Source: an uncultured Lactobacillus sp.
GTDB taxonomy: Bacteria > Bacillota > Bacilli > Lactobacillales > Lactobacillaceae
Reading direction: 5' to 3'
Length of the DNA: 64,000 bases
Assembly: GCA_910587695.1 (NCBI GenBank)
Contig: CAJUNC010000005.1
Span: 1 to 64,000, forward strand
Part shown: positions 42,884 to 51,427 of the stretch, piece by piece
Layout: each line of letters starts with the position of its first letter
Numbering within the stretch: the stretch's first letter is position 1
The notes under the pieces: model-generated
What the model was told of the DNA's origin: nothing
What the model saw: only the letters and a program-made list of their open reading frames with translations
The model's database searches: none
Program-made: the position numbers and the translations under genes

Positions 42884-43720
42884 ATGAAAAAATATATCGA
42901 TCTACCTATGCAATATGTTGTTGGTAAAAATCAAGTAACTTATGCTTATCGTGAATATGGGAATTTGAATGCGTGTCCATTGGTATTGTTACACCATTTG
43001 TCAGCAACATTAGACAACTGGGATCCAGGATTTTTGGATCTTTTAGCGGTAAATAACCACATTGTTGTTTTTGATAACGTGGGTGTTGGAAAAACAACAG
43101 GAAAAGTATCAGAAACGATCACTGCAATGGCCCGAGATGTGATACAGTTTGTGGATGCACTTAAGATACAAAATTTTGATCTGCTAGGTCTCTCGATGGG
43201 GGGCTTTGTGGCACAGGAAGTCTTGTTATTAGTCCCTAAGAGAGTCAAAAATTTGATCCTAGCTGGAACTGGACCACATGGTGGCAAAGGGATCAAGCGG
43301 GTAGGAATGCTAACAAATTATGACCTACTACGTGCTACTTTTATGCGAAAAGATGTCAAAGAGTATCTATTCTTTACACGAACTGATAATGGAAAAAAAG
43401 CAGCAAAACGATATTTTGAACGGATAAATACTCGGAAGGAAAACTTCGATGATAAGATAAAAATTGGGGCATATTTACATCAATTAAAGGCGATCAAGCG
43501 TTTTGGTAAGGCTGATCCCGTTGATTTTTCTAACTTTGAAATGCCAGTCTTAGTAGTGAATGGTGATCATGATCGCATGGTTCCAACGATAAATTCCTAC
43601 CGCCTACATGAGATCTTTCCCAATAGTGAGTTATTGATCTATGACGATGCAGGGCATATGAGTATTTTTCAAGAGCAACAAGACTTTGTGGATAAGCTCA
43701 CAAAATTTTTAAGATCATAG
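42884..43720 (+). CDS. Alpha/beta hydrolase
   Basis: A 278-residue hydrolase: oxyanion segment HHLSATLDNWDP, nucleophile GLSMGGFVAQ, acid in VVNGDHDRMVP and His in YDDAGHMSIFQ. This is the esterase/haloperoxidase-like group with broad substrates. As the last gene of the Rrf2-MDR operon it may act on the same class of electrophilic compounds. ATG with GGGAG upstream. Confidence 0.88.
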   Translation: MKKYIDLPMQYVVGKNQVTYAYREYGNLNACPLVLLHHLSATLDNWDPGFLDLLAVNNHIVVFDNVGVGKTTGKVSETITAMARDVIQFVDALKIQNFDLLGLSMGGFVAQEVLLLVPKRVKNLILAGTGPHGGKGIKRVGMLTNYDLLRATFMRKDVKEYLFFTRTDNGKKAAKRYFERINTRKENFDDKIKIGAYLHQLKAIKRFGKADPVDFSNFEMPVLVVNGDHDRMVPTINSYRLHEIFPNSELLIYDDAGHMSIFQEQQDFVDKLTKFLRS

Positions 43721-43723
43721 AAA

Positions 43724-43770
43724 AAAAGTGACCGTCCTTTTCTATAATGGGAAAGGACTGGTCACTTTTA
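43724..43770. terminator. Bidirectional terminator between convergent genes
   Basis: AAAAGTGACCGTCCTTT and AAAGGACTGGTCACTTTT form a very long stem, with A runs before and T runs after. It serves both the hydrolase operon and the convergent nitroreductase. Confidence 0.9.
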
Positions 43771-44415
43771 ATCTTTAAAGGTAGCGACTTGTTCTAAGGT
43801 AAGTTTATTAGGACTAAAGCTATTTAAGGGGTCAGTTGAAGCGTAGCCTAAAGCCACTCCGACGGCTAAAGTCTCGCTGCTAGGGATCTCCATGATCTCT
43901 TTGACAAGAGTAGGGAATTTGACTAATTCGTAAGCCGTGATCGATGCAAGTCCTTGAGCGGTAGCACTTAGGACTAGCGTTTGGGTAAAAGCACCGATAT
44001 CATGGACTGACCAAAGTGATAAGTCTTTTGGTAGTGTGATATAGATGAGTGCTTGAGCATTGAAGAGCTTAGCTTGACTTTTACGAAAATCAACTTCACC
44101 AGGCTTGAAGCGTTGTTTGAATTCGGTCGTCCAAGCGACCATGTTCGCTTGTGAACGGTCATCCCACTTATCTCGACTTAAAACAGGATATTCTGGTTGG
44201 CCAAGGTCGCCTTGATCGACTGCTTCACGGTGTTTTTCTTTGATCAAAGCTAAAGTTTTACCTGTAGCAACATAGACACGCCAAGGTTGAGAATTGACCC
44301 AAGATGGTGTTGTTAGAGCATCTTGGATGATCTGGTCGAGCTGTGATCTAGGGATAATTTGCTCGGTAAAATCACGTGTCGAATGTCTTTTCTGAACGAG
44401 TGTAGTAAAATCCAT
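43768..44415 (-). CDS. Nitroreductase family protein
   Basis: A 215-residue FMN-dependent reductase: RHSTRDFTEQIIPRSQL at the N-terminus, the PSWVNSQPWRVYVATG motif, and FTQTLVLSATAQGLASI. It reduces nitro groups or quinones with NAD(P)H. The start is the ATG at 44415, nine bases after GAAAGG on the minus strand; a first ATG (44424) lies directly on the RBS. It converges on the Rrf2 operon. Confidence 0.88.
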   Translation of the reverse strand: MDFTTLVQKRHSTRDFTEQIIPRSQLDQIIQDALTTPSWVNSQPWRVYVATGKTLALIKEKHREAVDQGDLGQPEYPVLSRDKWDDRSQANMVAWTTEFKQRFKPGEVDFRKSQAKLFNAQALIYITLPKDLSLWSVHDIGAFTQTLVLSATAQGLASITAYELVKFPTLVKEIMEIPSSETLAVGVALGYASTDPLNSFSPNKLTLEQVATFKD

Positions 44416-44568
44416 TATGATCATCCTTTCATTTATGAACTACGATAAGTATAACATTTTGATGAAAGCGCTTGGAAGACTGAAAGTAGTTAAATTAAAA
44501 AAATAAAGATTGCAATCTAATAAATTTAAGGTAAAATTAAACTAACTAACTGAGAAAGGATGACATTT

Positions 44569-45576
44569 ATGGATCTTATTATTCCAAAAGATTATGATCC
44601 CAAGCTTGATGTCAAAAAGACCCAAGAAGCGATCCGATATATTCGGGAGACCTTCCAAGATGAATTTGGCAAAGAGCTTGGTTTATCACGTGTTTCAGCA
44701 CCAATGTATGTAGAAAAGAGTTCGGGGTTGAATGATAATTTGAATGGTTATGAAACACCTGTATCTTTTACGATGGAGAGTATCCCAAACGATACCATTG
44801 AAGTCGTCCATTCTTTAGCTAAATGGAAACGAATGGCCTTAAAACAATATGGCTTCAAGCTACATGAAGGGCTGTATACTAACATGAATGCGATCAGAAA
44901 AGATGAGGAGTTGGACAACTACCACTCAAGTTATGTCGATCAATGGGATTGGGAAAAGATCATTGCTAAAGATGAACGCAATGTTAAAACCCTTGAAGAT
45001 ACGGTCAGACGGATCTTCAAAGTGATCAAGCACATGGAAAATGAAGTCTGGTATAAATACCCTGAAGCAGTTAATAAATTGCCTGACGACATCTTCTTTA
45101 TCACAACTCAAGAATTAGAAGATATGTATCCAAAACTCACTCCCGAAGAACGTGAAGACAAGATCTGCCAAGAACACGGCGCGGTCTTTTTGATGCAGAT
45201 CGGTGGAACTTTAAAGAGTGGACAAAAACATGACGGGCGTGCTCCTGACTATGATGATTGGCAATTGAATGGTGATATTTTATTTTGGTATGAACCGCTT
45301 AACTGCCGCTTAGAGCTTTCAAGTATGGGGATCCGCGTTGACGAAGACTCGATGTTAACTCAATTAAAAGCAGCTGATGCCCTTGATCGTAAGCAATTAC
45401 CATACCATCAAATGATCTTGAATAAGGACTTGCCATACACGATCGGTGGTGGGATCGGACAATCTCGTCTATGTATGTTGTTACTAGGTAAAGCGCATGT
45501 TGGTGAAGTCCAAGCAAGTATTTGGCCAAAGGAAATGATCGAAACTTGTCGCGCACATAATATCAACATTTTATAA
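44569..45576 (+). CDS. asnA: Aspartate-ammonia ligase
   Basis: A 335-residue asparagine synthetase of the ammonia-using AsnA type, related to class II aminoacyl-tRNA synthetases. It has IPKDYDPKLDVKKTQEAIRY, RVSAPMYVEKSSGLNDNLNG, VVHSLAKWKR and the C-terminal GGGIGQSRLCMLLL. The ATG at 44569 matches the family N-terminus; an ATG three codons upstream is too close to AAAGGA. No T-box leader is visible in the 150-nt upstream region. Transcription ends at the 45592 hairpin. Confidence 0.96.
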   Translation: MDLIIPKDYDPKLDVKKTQEAIRYIRETFQDEFGKELGLSRVSAPMYVEKSSGLNDNLNGYETPVSFTMESIPNDTIEVVHSLAKWKRMALKQYGFKLHEGLYTNMNAIRKDEELDNYHSSYVDQWDWEKIIAKDERNVKTLEDTVRRIFKVIKHMENEVWYKYPEAVNKLPDDIFFITTQELEDMYPKLTPEEREDKICQEHGAVFLMQIGGTLKSGQKHDGRAPDYDDWQLNGDILFWYEPLNCRLELSSMGIRVDEDSMLTQLKAADALDRKQLPYHQMILNKDLPYTIGGGIGQSRLCMLLLGKAHVGEVQASIWPKEMIETCRAHNINIL

Positions 45577-45591
45577 TAATTGAACAAACAG

Positions 45592-45622
45592 AGACCAATG
45601 GATGATTCTGTTGGTCTTTTTT
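45592..45622 (+). terminator. Terminator of asnA
   Basis: AGACCAA and TTGGTCT pair around a 12-nt loop, followed by T residues. An upstream in-frame ATG for the next gene falls inside this hairpin. Confidence 0.8.
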
Positions 45623-45634
45623 ACGGAGGACATG

Positions 45635-46471
45635 ATGAAGTTCAAAAAAATACTGACAGGATTTGCGGCGGCCTTAATGCTCAGTGGTGCGATCGGGGCA
45701 CCGCTAACAGCTAAAGCAACGACTCACCATGGTGGCTGGCGCACATATCAAAAAAATAGCTCGAGTGGCTCAGGTGAATTAAAAAAGAGCACACCATCAC
45801 AACAATTAGCCCAAACAGTTTTGACACCTGATGTTGTTAAACGATTGGGAGGTGAGCAAAATCTCAGATGGAACAATAGTGGGGCTTTTATCGTTAATAA
45901 CAATAAGACAGGTCTAAAAGCTAAGGTATCTAGTGCACCGTATGCAACAAATGAAGTCGATAGTTTAAAACGTCCGACTGTGGCCAACGCTCTTTTGAAC
46001 AAAACAACGCGGCAATACAAGAATCGACACCAAACTAATAATGGTTCGACTAAATGGAAACCACAGGGATTTAAGCAACTCACTAACTTAAGTGGCGCCT
46101 ATAATCACGCCTATGATCGCGGACACTTACTGGGCTATGCTTTAGTTGGAAATATCCGTGGTTTTGATGCTAGCGAGAGCAATCCCAAAAATATTGCGAC
46201 CCAGACAGCTTGGGCTAATGAAGCTAATGCAAAATATTCAACGGGCCAAAACTATTACGAAAGTCTGGTCCGAAAAGCATTAGATCGTAATAAGACCGTC
46301 CGTTATCGTGTGACAAATATCTATAGTGGTAATAATTTAGTACCATCAGGAGCACATCTAGAAGCCAAAGCAAGCGATGGCTCGTTGGAGTATAATGTTT
46401 TTATCCCTAATGTTCAAAAAGGGTTAAAGATCGACTATGCTACTGGTCATGCGACAAAGGAGGCCAACTGA
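45635..46471 (+). CDS. Secreted DNA/RNA non-specific endonuclease
   Basis: A 278-residue exported nuclease. A signal peptide (KKILTGFAAALMLSGAIGA) with an AKA-type cleavage region near residue 28 is followed by a Ser/Gly linker and the beta-beta-alpha-metal fold. Its active-site motif is YDRGHLLGYAL (His164), with the metal-binding Asn in ESNPKNIATQTAWANEAN. Related to streptococcal EndA and DNA-entry nucleases; likely degrades extracellular DNA. The ATG at 45635 follows GGAGGA; a frame opening in the asnA terminator (45602) is rejected. Its stop overlaps the MazG-like start. Confidence 0.9.
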   Translation: MKFKKILTGFAAALMLSGAIGAPLTAKATTHHGGWRTYQKNSSSGSGELKKSTPSQQLAQTVLTPDVVKRLGGEQNLRWNNSGAFIVNNNKTGLKAKVSSAPYATNEVDSLKRPTVANALLNKTTRQYKNRHQTNNGSTKWKPQGFKQLTNLSGAYNHAYDRGHLLGYALVGNIRGFDASESNPKNIATQTAWANEANAKYSTGQNYYESLVRKALDRNKTVRYRVTNIYSGNNLVPSGAHLEAKASDGSLEYNVFIPNVQKGLKIDYATGHATKEAN

Positions 46472-46782
46472 TGGAGTTAAATGAAGTAAGTGCACGTTCG
46501 CATGCGATCCGCCAAAAGTATCATGCGTTAGAAGAAAAGCATCATGGCTCACGGTGGACAGTTGAAGAAGATGCCTTAGCTTTTCTAACAGATGCTGCTT
46601 TAGTGGGGCGCTTGACAATGGATCAACAGGGACGTTGGCCTAAGACAAGCAATGATGAATTAGCCCAAAAGATCGGCGAATCTGTTTGGTGGCTAGCGAT
46701 CCTAGCTGAACGAACTGGTCTGAGTTTGGAAGAATGTGTAGAAAAATTTTTAACTGAAAAAGAAGCTTGGTTAAATAAATAA
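46471..46782 (+). CDS. MazG-like nucleotide pyrophosphohydrolase family protein
   Basis: A 103-residue helical protein. The segments SRWTVEEDALAFLTDAALVG and ELAQKIGESVWWLAILAE place the acidic metal ligands (E-E-D, E, and E/D of later helix) as in the all-alpha NTP-PPase fold. Likely hydrolyses aberrant or nuclease-derived nucleotides. The start codon overlaps the nuclease stop (TGATG), giving translational coupling between an exported nuclease and a cytoplasmic nucleotide hydrolase. Confidence 0.8.
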   Translation: MELNEVSARSHAIRQKYHALEEKHHGSRWTVEEDALAFLTDAALVGRLTMDQQGRWPKTSNDELAQKIGESVWWLAILAERTGLSLEECVEKFLTEKEAWLNK

Positions 46783-46818
46783 GCTATAAGAAAATATGAT
46801 CAGTGCTATATGTAAAGC

Positions 46819-46864
46819 GAGGGACTCATCATGATGCAAGATCTTGCATCGCAGTGAGTCCCTT
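46819..46864. repeat. Long hairpin repeat, copy B
   Basis: The palindrome is centred on GCAAGATCTTGC. The outer arms AGGGACTCA/TGAGTCCCT pair fully, with a four-position imperfect section between them and the inner ATGCAAGA core. It shares GGGAC, ATGATGCA, TGCATCG and GTCCCTT with copy A at 39654-39701. A T-rich stretch follows, so it could also end the nuclease operon. Confidence 0.8.
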
Positions 46865-47004
46865 AGTTTATTTTTATCAGATACTTTTTTGATATCGATA
46901 GCCATGTTTTGAAACTAAAATAGAGAGTTATGTAATGACCGCATTTTACTAGCATTTACTTATTTTTTGTGTTTTAATTTTTATGTAAAAAAGGATGTGA
47001 GTAG

Positions 47005-47880
47005 ATGGATAAATTAAAACGGATCGGTAGAATTTTTTTATGGACACTTCTATTGATGATCTTATCATCGATCCCAATGGGACTGATCATGCTTTTTACG
47101 GGCTTGTTGATGGCTGCTTTTTCAGGTGATCTAGGTGATATCTTTTCACCATTAGCCTTAGGGCTTGGATTGATTGGTGAGATAATTGTTGTTTTTATCT
47201 TAAAACAAGAGTATAAAGGTGATCCAAAGCAGTTACATCAGATCATGCCATTTGATAAAAAAGGCTCGTTTTTGCGCTATGTTACCGGATATGTCCTTGG
47301 ACTGGCATTTTTTGCCTTGATCTGGGGAATCGCAGTTTTGGGCAAGGCGTTTAGTGTGAGTGTCATCTGGCAAAATTCCAATTGGGCAGTATTATTGGCC
47401 TTTTTGCTAGGCTTTGGGATGCAAGGTATGACCGAAGAAGTGATCTTTCGTGGCTATTTACAAGGAAGATTGGAAAAAGAAGTTTCAAAACGTTGGGCGA
47501 TCCTCATCTCGGCTTTGGCATTTGCAGTTGCTCACTTAGGTAATGACGGGATTGGGATCAATGGGCTCATTGGTTTGACACTATTTGGGATCTTGATGAG
47601 CTTGTTTAGGACCTATACCGGCGATCTTTGGTTAGCAGGTGCGTTTCACAGTGCTTGGAATTTTGCTGAGGGACCATTATTTGGTACCCCAGTTTCAGGG
47701 ATCAATGGCACAAGTGTGATCCTAGAGTCGCATCCAGTTTCTGGATATGCGATGTTAAATGGAGGTACGTTTGGGATCGAGTCCAGCTATTTGGCCTTTG
47801 TAGGCTTATTTATTTTAGTGGTCTTGACCTATTATTTAGGTCAAAATTATGCTAAACCGAGTAATCGAATAAATAGTTAA
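47005..47880 (+). CDS. CPBP family intramembrane metalloprotease
   Basis: A 291-residue protein with seven or eight membrane helices and the CAAX-protease/bacteriocin-immunity (Abi) motifs: EEVIFRGYLQ, FAVAHLGND and AGAFHSAWNFAEG. Its Glu and His residues form the metal site. Homologues next to bacteriocin or ABC genes confer self-immunity; others process prenylated proteins. It lies just upstream of an ABC exporter with its own two-component system. Its promoter is separate. Confidence 0.9.
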   Translation: MDKLKRIGRIFLWTLLLMILSSIPMGLIMLFTGLLMAAFSGDLGDIFSPLALGLGLIGEIIVVFILKQEYKGDPKQLHQIMPFDKKGSFLRYVTGYVLGLAFFALIWGIAVLGKAFSVSVIWQNSNWAVLLAFLLGFGMQGMTEEVIFRGYLQGRLEKEVSKRWAILISALAFAVAHLGNDGIGINGLIGLTLFGILMSLFRTYTGDLWLAGAFHSAWNFAEGPLFGTPVSGINGTSVILESHPVSGYAMLNGGTFGIESSYLAFVGLFILVVLTYYLGQNYAKPSNRINS

Positions 47881-47884
47881 ACTA

Positions 47885-47914
47885 ACGGTCGTCTAATGGG
47901 CGACTGTTTTTTTT
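47885..47914 (+). terminator. Terminator after the CPBP gene
   Basis: ACGGTCG and CGACTGT pair with one wobble, followed by eight T residues. Confidence 0.8.
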
Positions 47915-47915
47915 G

Positions 47916-47942
47916 TGACAATTGTCATGAAATGTCATGACA
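47916..47942. promoter_or_regulatory. Candidate response-regulator binding site upstream of the ABC-TCS operon
   Basis: TGACAATTGTCA (47916-47927) and TGTCATGACA (47933-47942) are two perfect palindromes. TGTCATGA occurs twice exactly 10 bp apart (47923 and 47933), that is, on the same helix face. The downstream operon encodes a NarL/LuxR-type response regulator that binds such sites in relatives. The site lies about 70 bp before the operon start. Confidence 0.6.
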
Positions 47943-48009
47943 GTTGATTCTAGAGACAAGAATAGCTTTCATTTAAAATGAAATTATCTTGAGTATGGAA
48001 GTGAGACCA

Positions 48010-48906
48010 ATGAAAAAAGTTATCGAAGTAGCTGGACTAACTAAAACTTATGTCCAAAAACCAGTCCTAAAGCAATTGAACTTTTCAGTTGATCGGGGGG
48101 AGATCGTAGCCCTTTTGGGAAAAAATGGTGCTGGGAAATCCACTCTGTTAAATGTTTTGCTACAAATGATCACAAAGGATAGTGGAAAAGTCAAGATCTT
48201 AGGAAGTAAGCACTTAAAAACTGAGAAGATCGGTGTCATGTTACAAAACGATTTTTCATTAGAAAGAGTAACGGTCAAAGAGATCATTGAACTTTGGCAA
48301 AGCTATTATCCTAATAGCAAAGATTACGCCGAGTTGTTACAGATCGCTGATCTAGCAGATAAACAAAACCAATTTTTGTCTAAACTTTCTGGTGGTCAAA
48401 GAAGACGTTTAAATTTTGCCTTATGCTTAGCTGGTGATCCTGAGTTGATCTTTTTAGATGAGCCAACAGTAGGGATGGATGTGGTGAGTCGACAAAAATT
48501 TTGGCAACAGATCGAAAGCTTACGATCATTGGGTAAGACCTTTTTGATCACTAGTCATTATTTAGAAGAATTACAAGGAGTCGCACAACGTTTTTTGATT
48601 TTAAAAGACGGTAAACTGGCTTTTGATGGTACTTTACAACAGTTGCAACAAAGCCATCAGGTGGTGGTGCTTAGATTTAATAGTCAATTAGATCAAAGTC
48701 TTTTTGCTGAGCTACCGGGGATCTTAGCGATCGAAGCCAATGCGGGGTGCTATACGTTAAAAACGACGCAGCTAAATGAATGTTTACCACGATTGATACC
48801 ATATTTAGCAGCAATTGAAAATTTGAGTATCGAACAAGGGTCATTGAATGAGCTATTTCTTGAACTAACAGGAGGACGGGACGATGATAAAGCAGATCAA
48901 ATTTAA
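48010..48906 (+). CDS. ABC transporter ATP-binding protein (YvfR-like)
   Basis: A 298-residue ATPase with Walker A LLGKNGAGKST, Q-loop LQNDF, signature LSGGQRRRL, Walker B LIFLDEPTVGMD and a switch His in TSHYLEE. The C-terminal 90 residues follow the CcmA/DrrA exporter layout. The ATG at 48010 follows GGAAGTGAG; an ATG at 47989 has no RBS. First gene of a four-gene unit (ATPase, permease, kinase, regulator). It overlaps the permease gene by 23 nt. Confidence 0.9.
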   Translation: MKKVIEVAGLTKTYVQKPVLKQLNFSVDRGEIVALLGKNGAGKSTLLNVLLQMITKDSGKVKILGSKHLKTEKIGVMLQNDFSLERVTVKEIIELWQSYYPNSKDYAELLQIADLADKQNQFLSKLSGGQRRRLNFALCLAGDPELIFLDEPTVGMDVVSRQKFWQQIESLRSLGKTFLITSHYLEELQGVAQRFLILKDGKLAFDGTLQQLQQSHQVVVLRFNSQLDQSLFAELPGILAIEANAGCYTLKTTQLNECLPRLIPYLAAIENLSIEQGSLNELFLELTGGRDDDKADQI

Positions 48907-49606
48907 TTTTAAACGGATCATTTTAAGAAATCCCAGTTTCTTATTTTTTGACATCTTGATCCCAGTTATGTTTTACTTATTATTCACTAAGGTCATGTCT
49001 AGTAACGATCCAAGCTTTGAACGTGATTATTTAGTCTCGATGATGATCTATGCCAATTTACTGGGATCAGTTTTAACAGTTGCTAATACATTGGTGACAG
49101 ATTATACAAGTGGCTATGCTAAGTTGTTGCAAGTTCTGCCTTTGAAGCGCTGGCAATATTATGTTTCTGTCGGTAGTAGCTTTTGGCTGTTGAATGTTTT
49201 ATGTGTTATTGCTTTAGGCGTAGCTGGTTGGATCTTCAATGGTATTGTTTTTTCGGTAAAACTATGGGCGATCTTAGTTTCGGTCATTCCGCTCTTGGCG
49301 ACACCATTGATGTTGCTAGGTGTTTTGTTGGCAACAACGCGTAATGTAAACACTGTCAATGTTTTGGGAAATGTTGTCTTTTTATTAGCGATCATCAGTG
49401 GGTTGTGGTGGCCTTTTGAGCTCTTGCCCCATTGGATCCAAGTGCTCGGTGGACATACCCCAGTTTATTATGTAGCTGTGATCGCGCGTGAGTTAGTTAA
49501 CGGTAGATCACTGACTCTAGGCTATTTTGGTGGTATCGTTATTTGGAGCGGGCTGTTGAGTGGTTTTATCTATTTAAGTGAAAAGTTGATGCAAAGGATC
49601 AAATGA
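48884..49606 (+). CDS. ABC-2 type permease (YvfS-like)
   Basis: A 240-residue permease with six hydrophobic segments and the ABC-2 layout: an N-terminal basic stretch (FNFKRIILRNPSF), a first helix at about 17-35, a central pair, then WPFELLPHWIQVLGGHTPVYY near residue 180 between the last helices. Exports an unknown substrate together with the preceding ATPase. RBS AGGAGG lies inside the ATPase gene. Its stop overlaps the kinase start. Confidence 0.88.
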   Translation: MIKQIKFNFKRIILRNPSFLFFDILIPVMFYLLFTKVMSSNDPSFERDYLVSMMIYANLLGSVLTVANTLVTDYTSGYAKLLQVLPLKRWQYYVSVGSSFWLLNVLCVIALGVAGWIFNGIVFSVKLWAILVSVIPLLATPLMLLGVLLATTRNVNTVNVLGNVVFLLAIISGLWWPFELLPHWIQVLGGHTPVYYVAVIARELVNGRSLTLGYFGGIVIWSGLLSGFIYLSEKLMQRIK

Positions 49607-50730
49607 ATATGAAAAAATTTTTACGTACACACGTTTTATTTCCACAATATTTAGGTTTTGCACCTTATTTTTGGTTGATCTTTATGTTACCTACTTTTAG
49701 TGTGATCACTGATATTCAAGGGATGACCAAGTATTTTTGGTTAGCTGTTATCGTAGTTTATATCAAGATCTATCGTGATAGTTTTATGACGGCAAAACAC
49801 TTTAGCTTACGAGTCAGTATACAACTAGTGATCGATATGATATTTGCGTTTGTATTTAATTATATCTTTTTATTTGTGTTTACTTCATTTTTGATCGGTT
49901 CTTTTCCAGTCAGTAAAAAAGTATTCAAACGTTTATTATGGACGTTTTATCTAGCTCTAGGAGTGAGCCTTTCGTGGATATTGTACATGTTGTACACCAG
50001 TACGACGAAGATCGATATATTTGAGGTCGCCTTACTGATCTTGTCGCCTGCACTTCCAGTGGTAGCCTCACGTTCTTTGGGTGAGCAACAAGCAAAACGG
50101 CAAGCTTTACGTGAAGAAAATCAGCGTCTACGTTTATTAGCGACAGAACGTGAGCGGATCGCTCAAGCACTTCATGATGATCTAGGCCAAAGCTTTTCTC
50201 TGATAGCCCTTAAAGCAGAAGTAGCACAAAAATTTATGGAAAAAGATCTCGCTAAAGCTAAGGAACAGTTAGAACAGATCGCAAATGAGTCGCGAAATGA
50301 TCTTGAATTAGTCCGGCAGATCGTGCGTGATCTGAAAAGCGAGACTTTGATCCAAACTTTACATGAAGCAAGTGAAAAATTAAAGCAGGCAAAGATCGTT
50401 TTGTTAGTGGAAAATGAAACGAGCGCTATAAATTGGAAACAAGAGGTCCAACAGATATTTGCGAGAAATATAAATGAAGCCGTTACAAATGCGATCAGGC
50501 ACAGTCAAGCTGATATTTTTACAGTGATATTTAATGAAGATGAATACAAATATCAAGTGGTCATAAAAGATAATGGGATCGGTTTTTCACCCAAAGAAAA
50601 ACAAACTTCTTTTGGAATAATGGGGATAAAGCAACGGATCGAAAGGGTATCAGGGACTAGCTCTTTTGAAGCAAAAAATGGTACTCAGATAACGCTAACG
50701 ATCCCTAAAAAGAAAGGGACTGAGAATTAA
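49603..50730 (+). CDS. Sensor histidine kinase, DesK/LiaS type
   Basis: A 375-residue membrane kinase with four or five N-terminal helices (about 15-155), a coiled coil (AKRQALREENQRLRLLATER), the HisKA_3 dimerisation helix with the phosphorylated His191 in ALHDDLGQSF, and an HATPase domain (NINEAVTNAIRHSQ; VIKDNGIGF; GIMGIKQRIE). There is no extracellular sensor domain, so it is an intramembrane-sensing kinase such as DesK or LiaS, possibly sensing transporter state or membrane condition. It overlaps the permease by 4 nt. Confidence 0.93.
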   Translation: MNMKKFLRTHVLFPQYLGFAPYFWLIFMLPTFSVITDIQGMTKYFWLAVIVVYIKIYRDSFMTAKHFSLRVSIQLVIDMIFAFVFNYIFLFVFTSFLIGSFPVSKKVFKRLLWTFYLALGVSLSWILYMLYTSTTKIDIFEVALLILSPALPVVASRSLGEQQAKRQALREENQRLRLLATERERIAQALHDDLGQSFSLIALKAEVAQKFMEKDLAKAKEQLEQIANESRNDLELVRQIVRDLKSETLIQTLHEASEKLKQAKIVLLVENETSAINWKQEVQQIFARNINEAVTNAIRHSQADIFTVIFNEDEYKYQVVIKDNGIGFSPKEKQTSFGIMGIKQRIERVSGTSSFEAKNGTQITLTIPKKKGTEN

Positions 50731-51335
50731 TGGTCAGTATCTATCTTGCAGAAGATCAAGTCATGATCGCGCAAGCTTTACAAATGTTACTTGAACTAGA
50801 AGCTGATTTTGAAGTTAGTGGCGTTGCCACAGATGGAAAAACAGCCTTGAACGATATTTTAGGCTCAAAACCAGATGTGGTGTTACTAGATGTTGAAATG
50901 CCAGGTATGACCGGTTTAGAAGTCGCAGAACAGTTGGCATTACTAAAACGGTCGGTAAAAGTGATCATTTTAACGACATTTGCACGTCAAAAATATTTCG
51001 AACAAGCTATCAAAGCACAAGTTGCAGGATATTTATTAAAAGATTCACCTAGTGAGACCCTCATAAGTGCGATCAGATCAGTTTTAGCAGGACAAACAGT
51101 CTACGAAAGTCGGTTAGTTCAAGGGATGTTTGCAGCCGAAACACCACCACTGACTAAACGAGAACTAGAGATATTACAAGTGATGCAGTCAGTAACTACG
51201 ACAAAGGAGATCGCCGAAAGGGTATTTTTAGCTGAAGGAACAGTGCGCAATTATATTTCAGCAATCTTAAGTAAGACTGGAACAGCTACGCGCTTAGAGG
51301 CAGTCATGTTGGCACAAAAGAATGGTTGGATCTAA
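50730..51335 (+). CDS. NarL/FixJ-type response regulator
   Basis: A 201-residue regulator with a receiver domain (phosphoacceptor Asp54 in VVLLDVEMPGMTGL, switch Thr and Lys in IILTTF and YLLKDS) and a C-terminal LuxR helix-turn-helix (LTKREEL-like: LTKRELEILQVM; TTKEIAERVFLAEGTVRNYI). It works with the preceding kinase; its start overlaps the kinase stop. The likely target is the TGTCATGA repeat site before the ABC operon. Confidence 0.94.
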   Translation: MVSIYLAEDQVMIAQALQMLLELEADFEVSGVATDGKTALNDILGSKPDVVLLDVEMPGMTGLEVAEQLALLKRSVKVIILTTFARQKYFEQAIKAQVAGYLLKDSPSETLISAIRSVLAGQTVYESRLVQGMFAAETPPLTKRELEILQVMQSVTTTKEIAERVFLAEGTVRNYISAILSKTGTATRLEAVMLAQKNGWI

Positions 51336-51377
51336 AAAGCAGTGAAGCCTAATTAAGCTCACTGCTTTTCTTTTTTA
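51335..51377 (+). terminator. Terminator of the ABC-TCS operon
   Basis: AAAAAGCAGTGA and TCACTGCTTTT are complementary, with a T run after. Confidence 0.85.
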
Positions 51378-51427
51378 CTCAAAATAAAAAGACTTCCTAC
51401 GTTTAGAAAGTCCAGTTATAATTGCTA

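Noticed and set aside
44425..44568. T-box leader upstream of asnA
   Set aside because: The 144-nt region is too short and lacks the T-box sequence and antiterminator.
45602..45634. Earlier start for the secreted nuclease
   Set aside because: It would begin inside the asnA terminator and place charged residues before the signal peptide; GGAGGA precedes the ATG at 45635.
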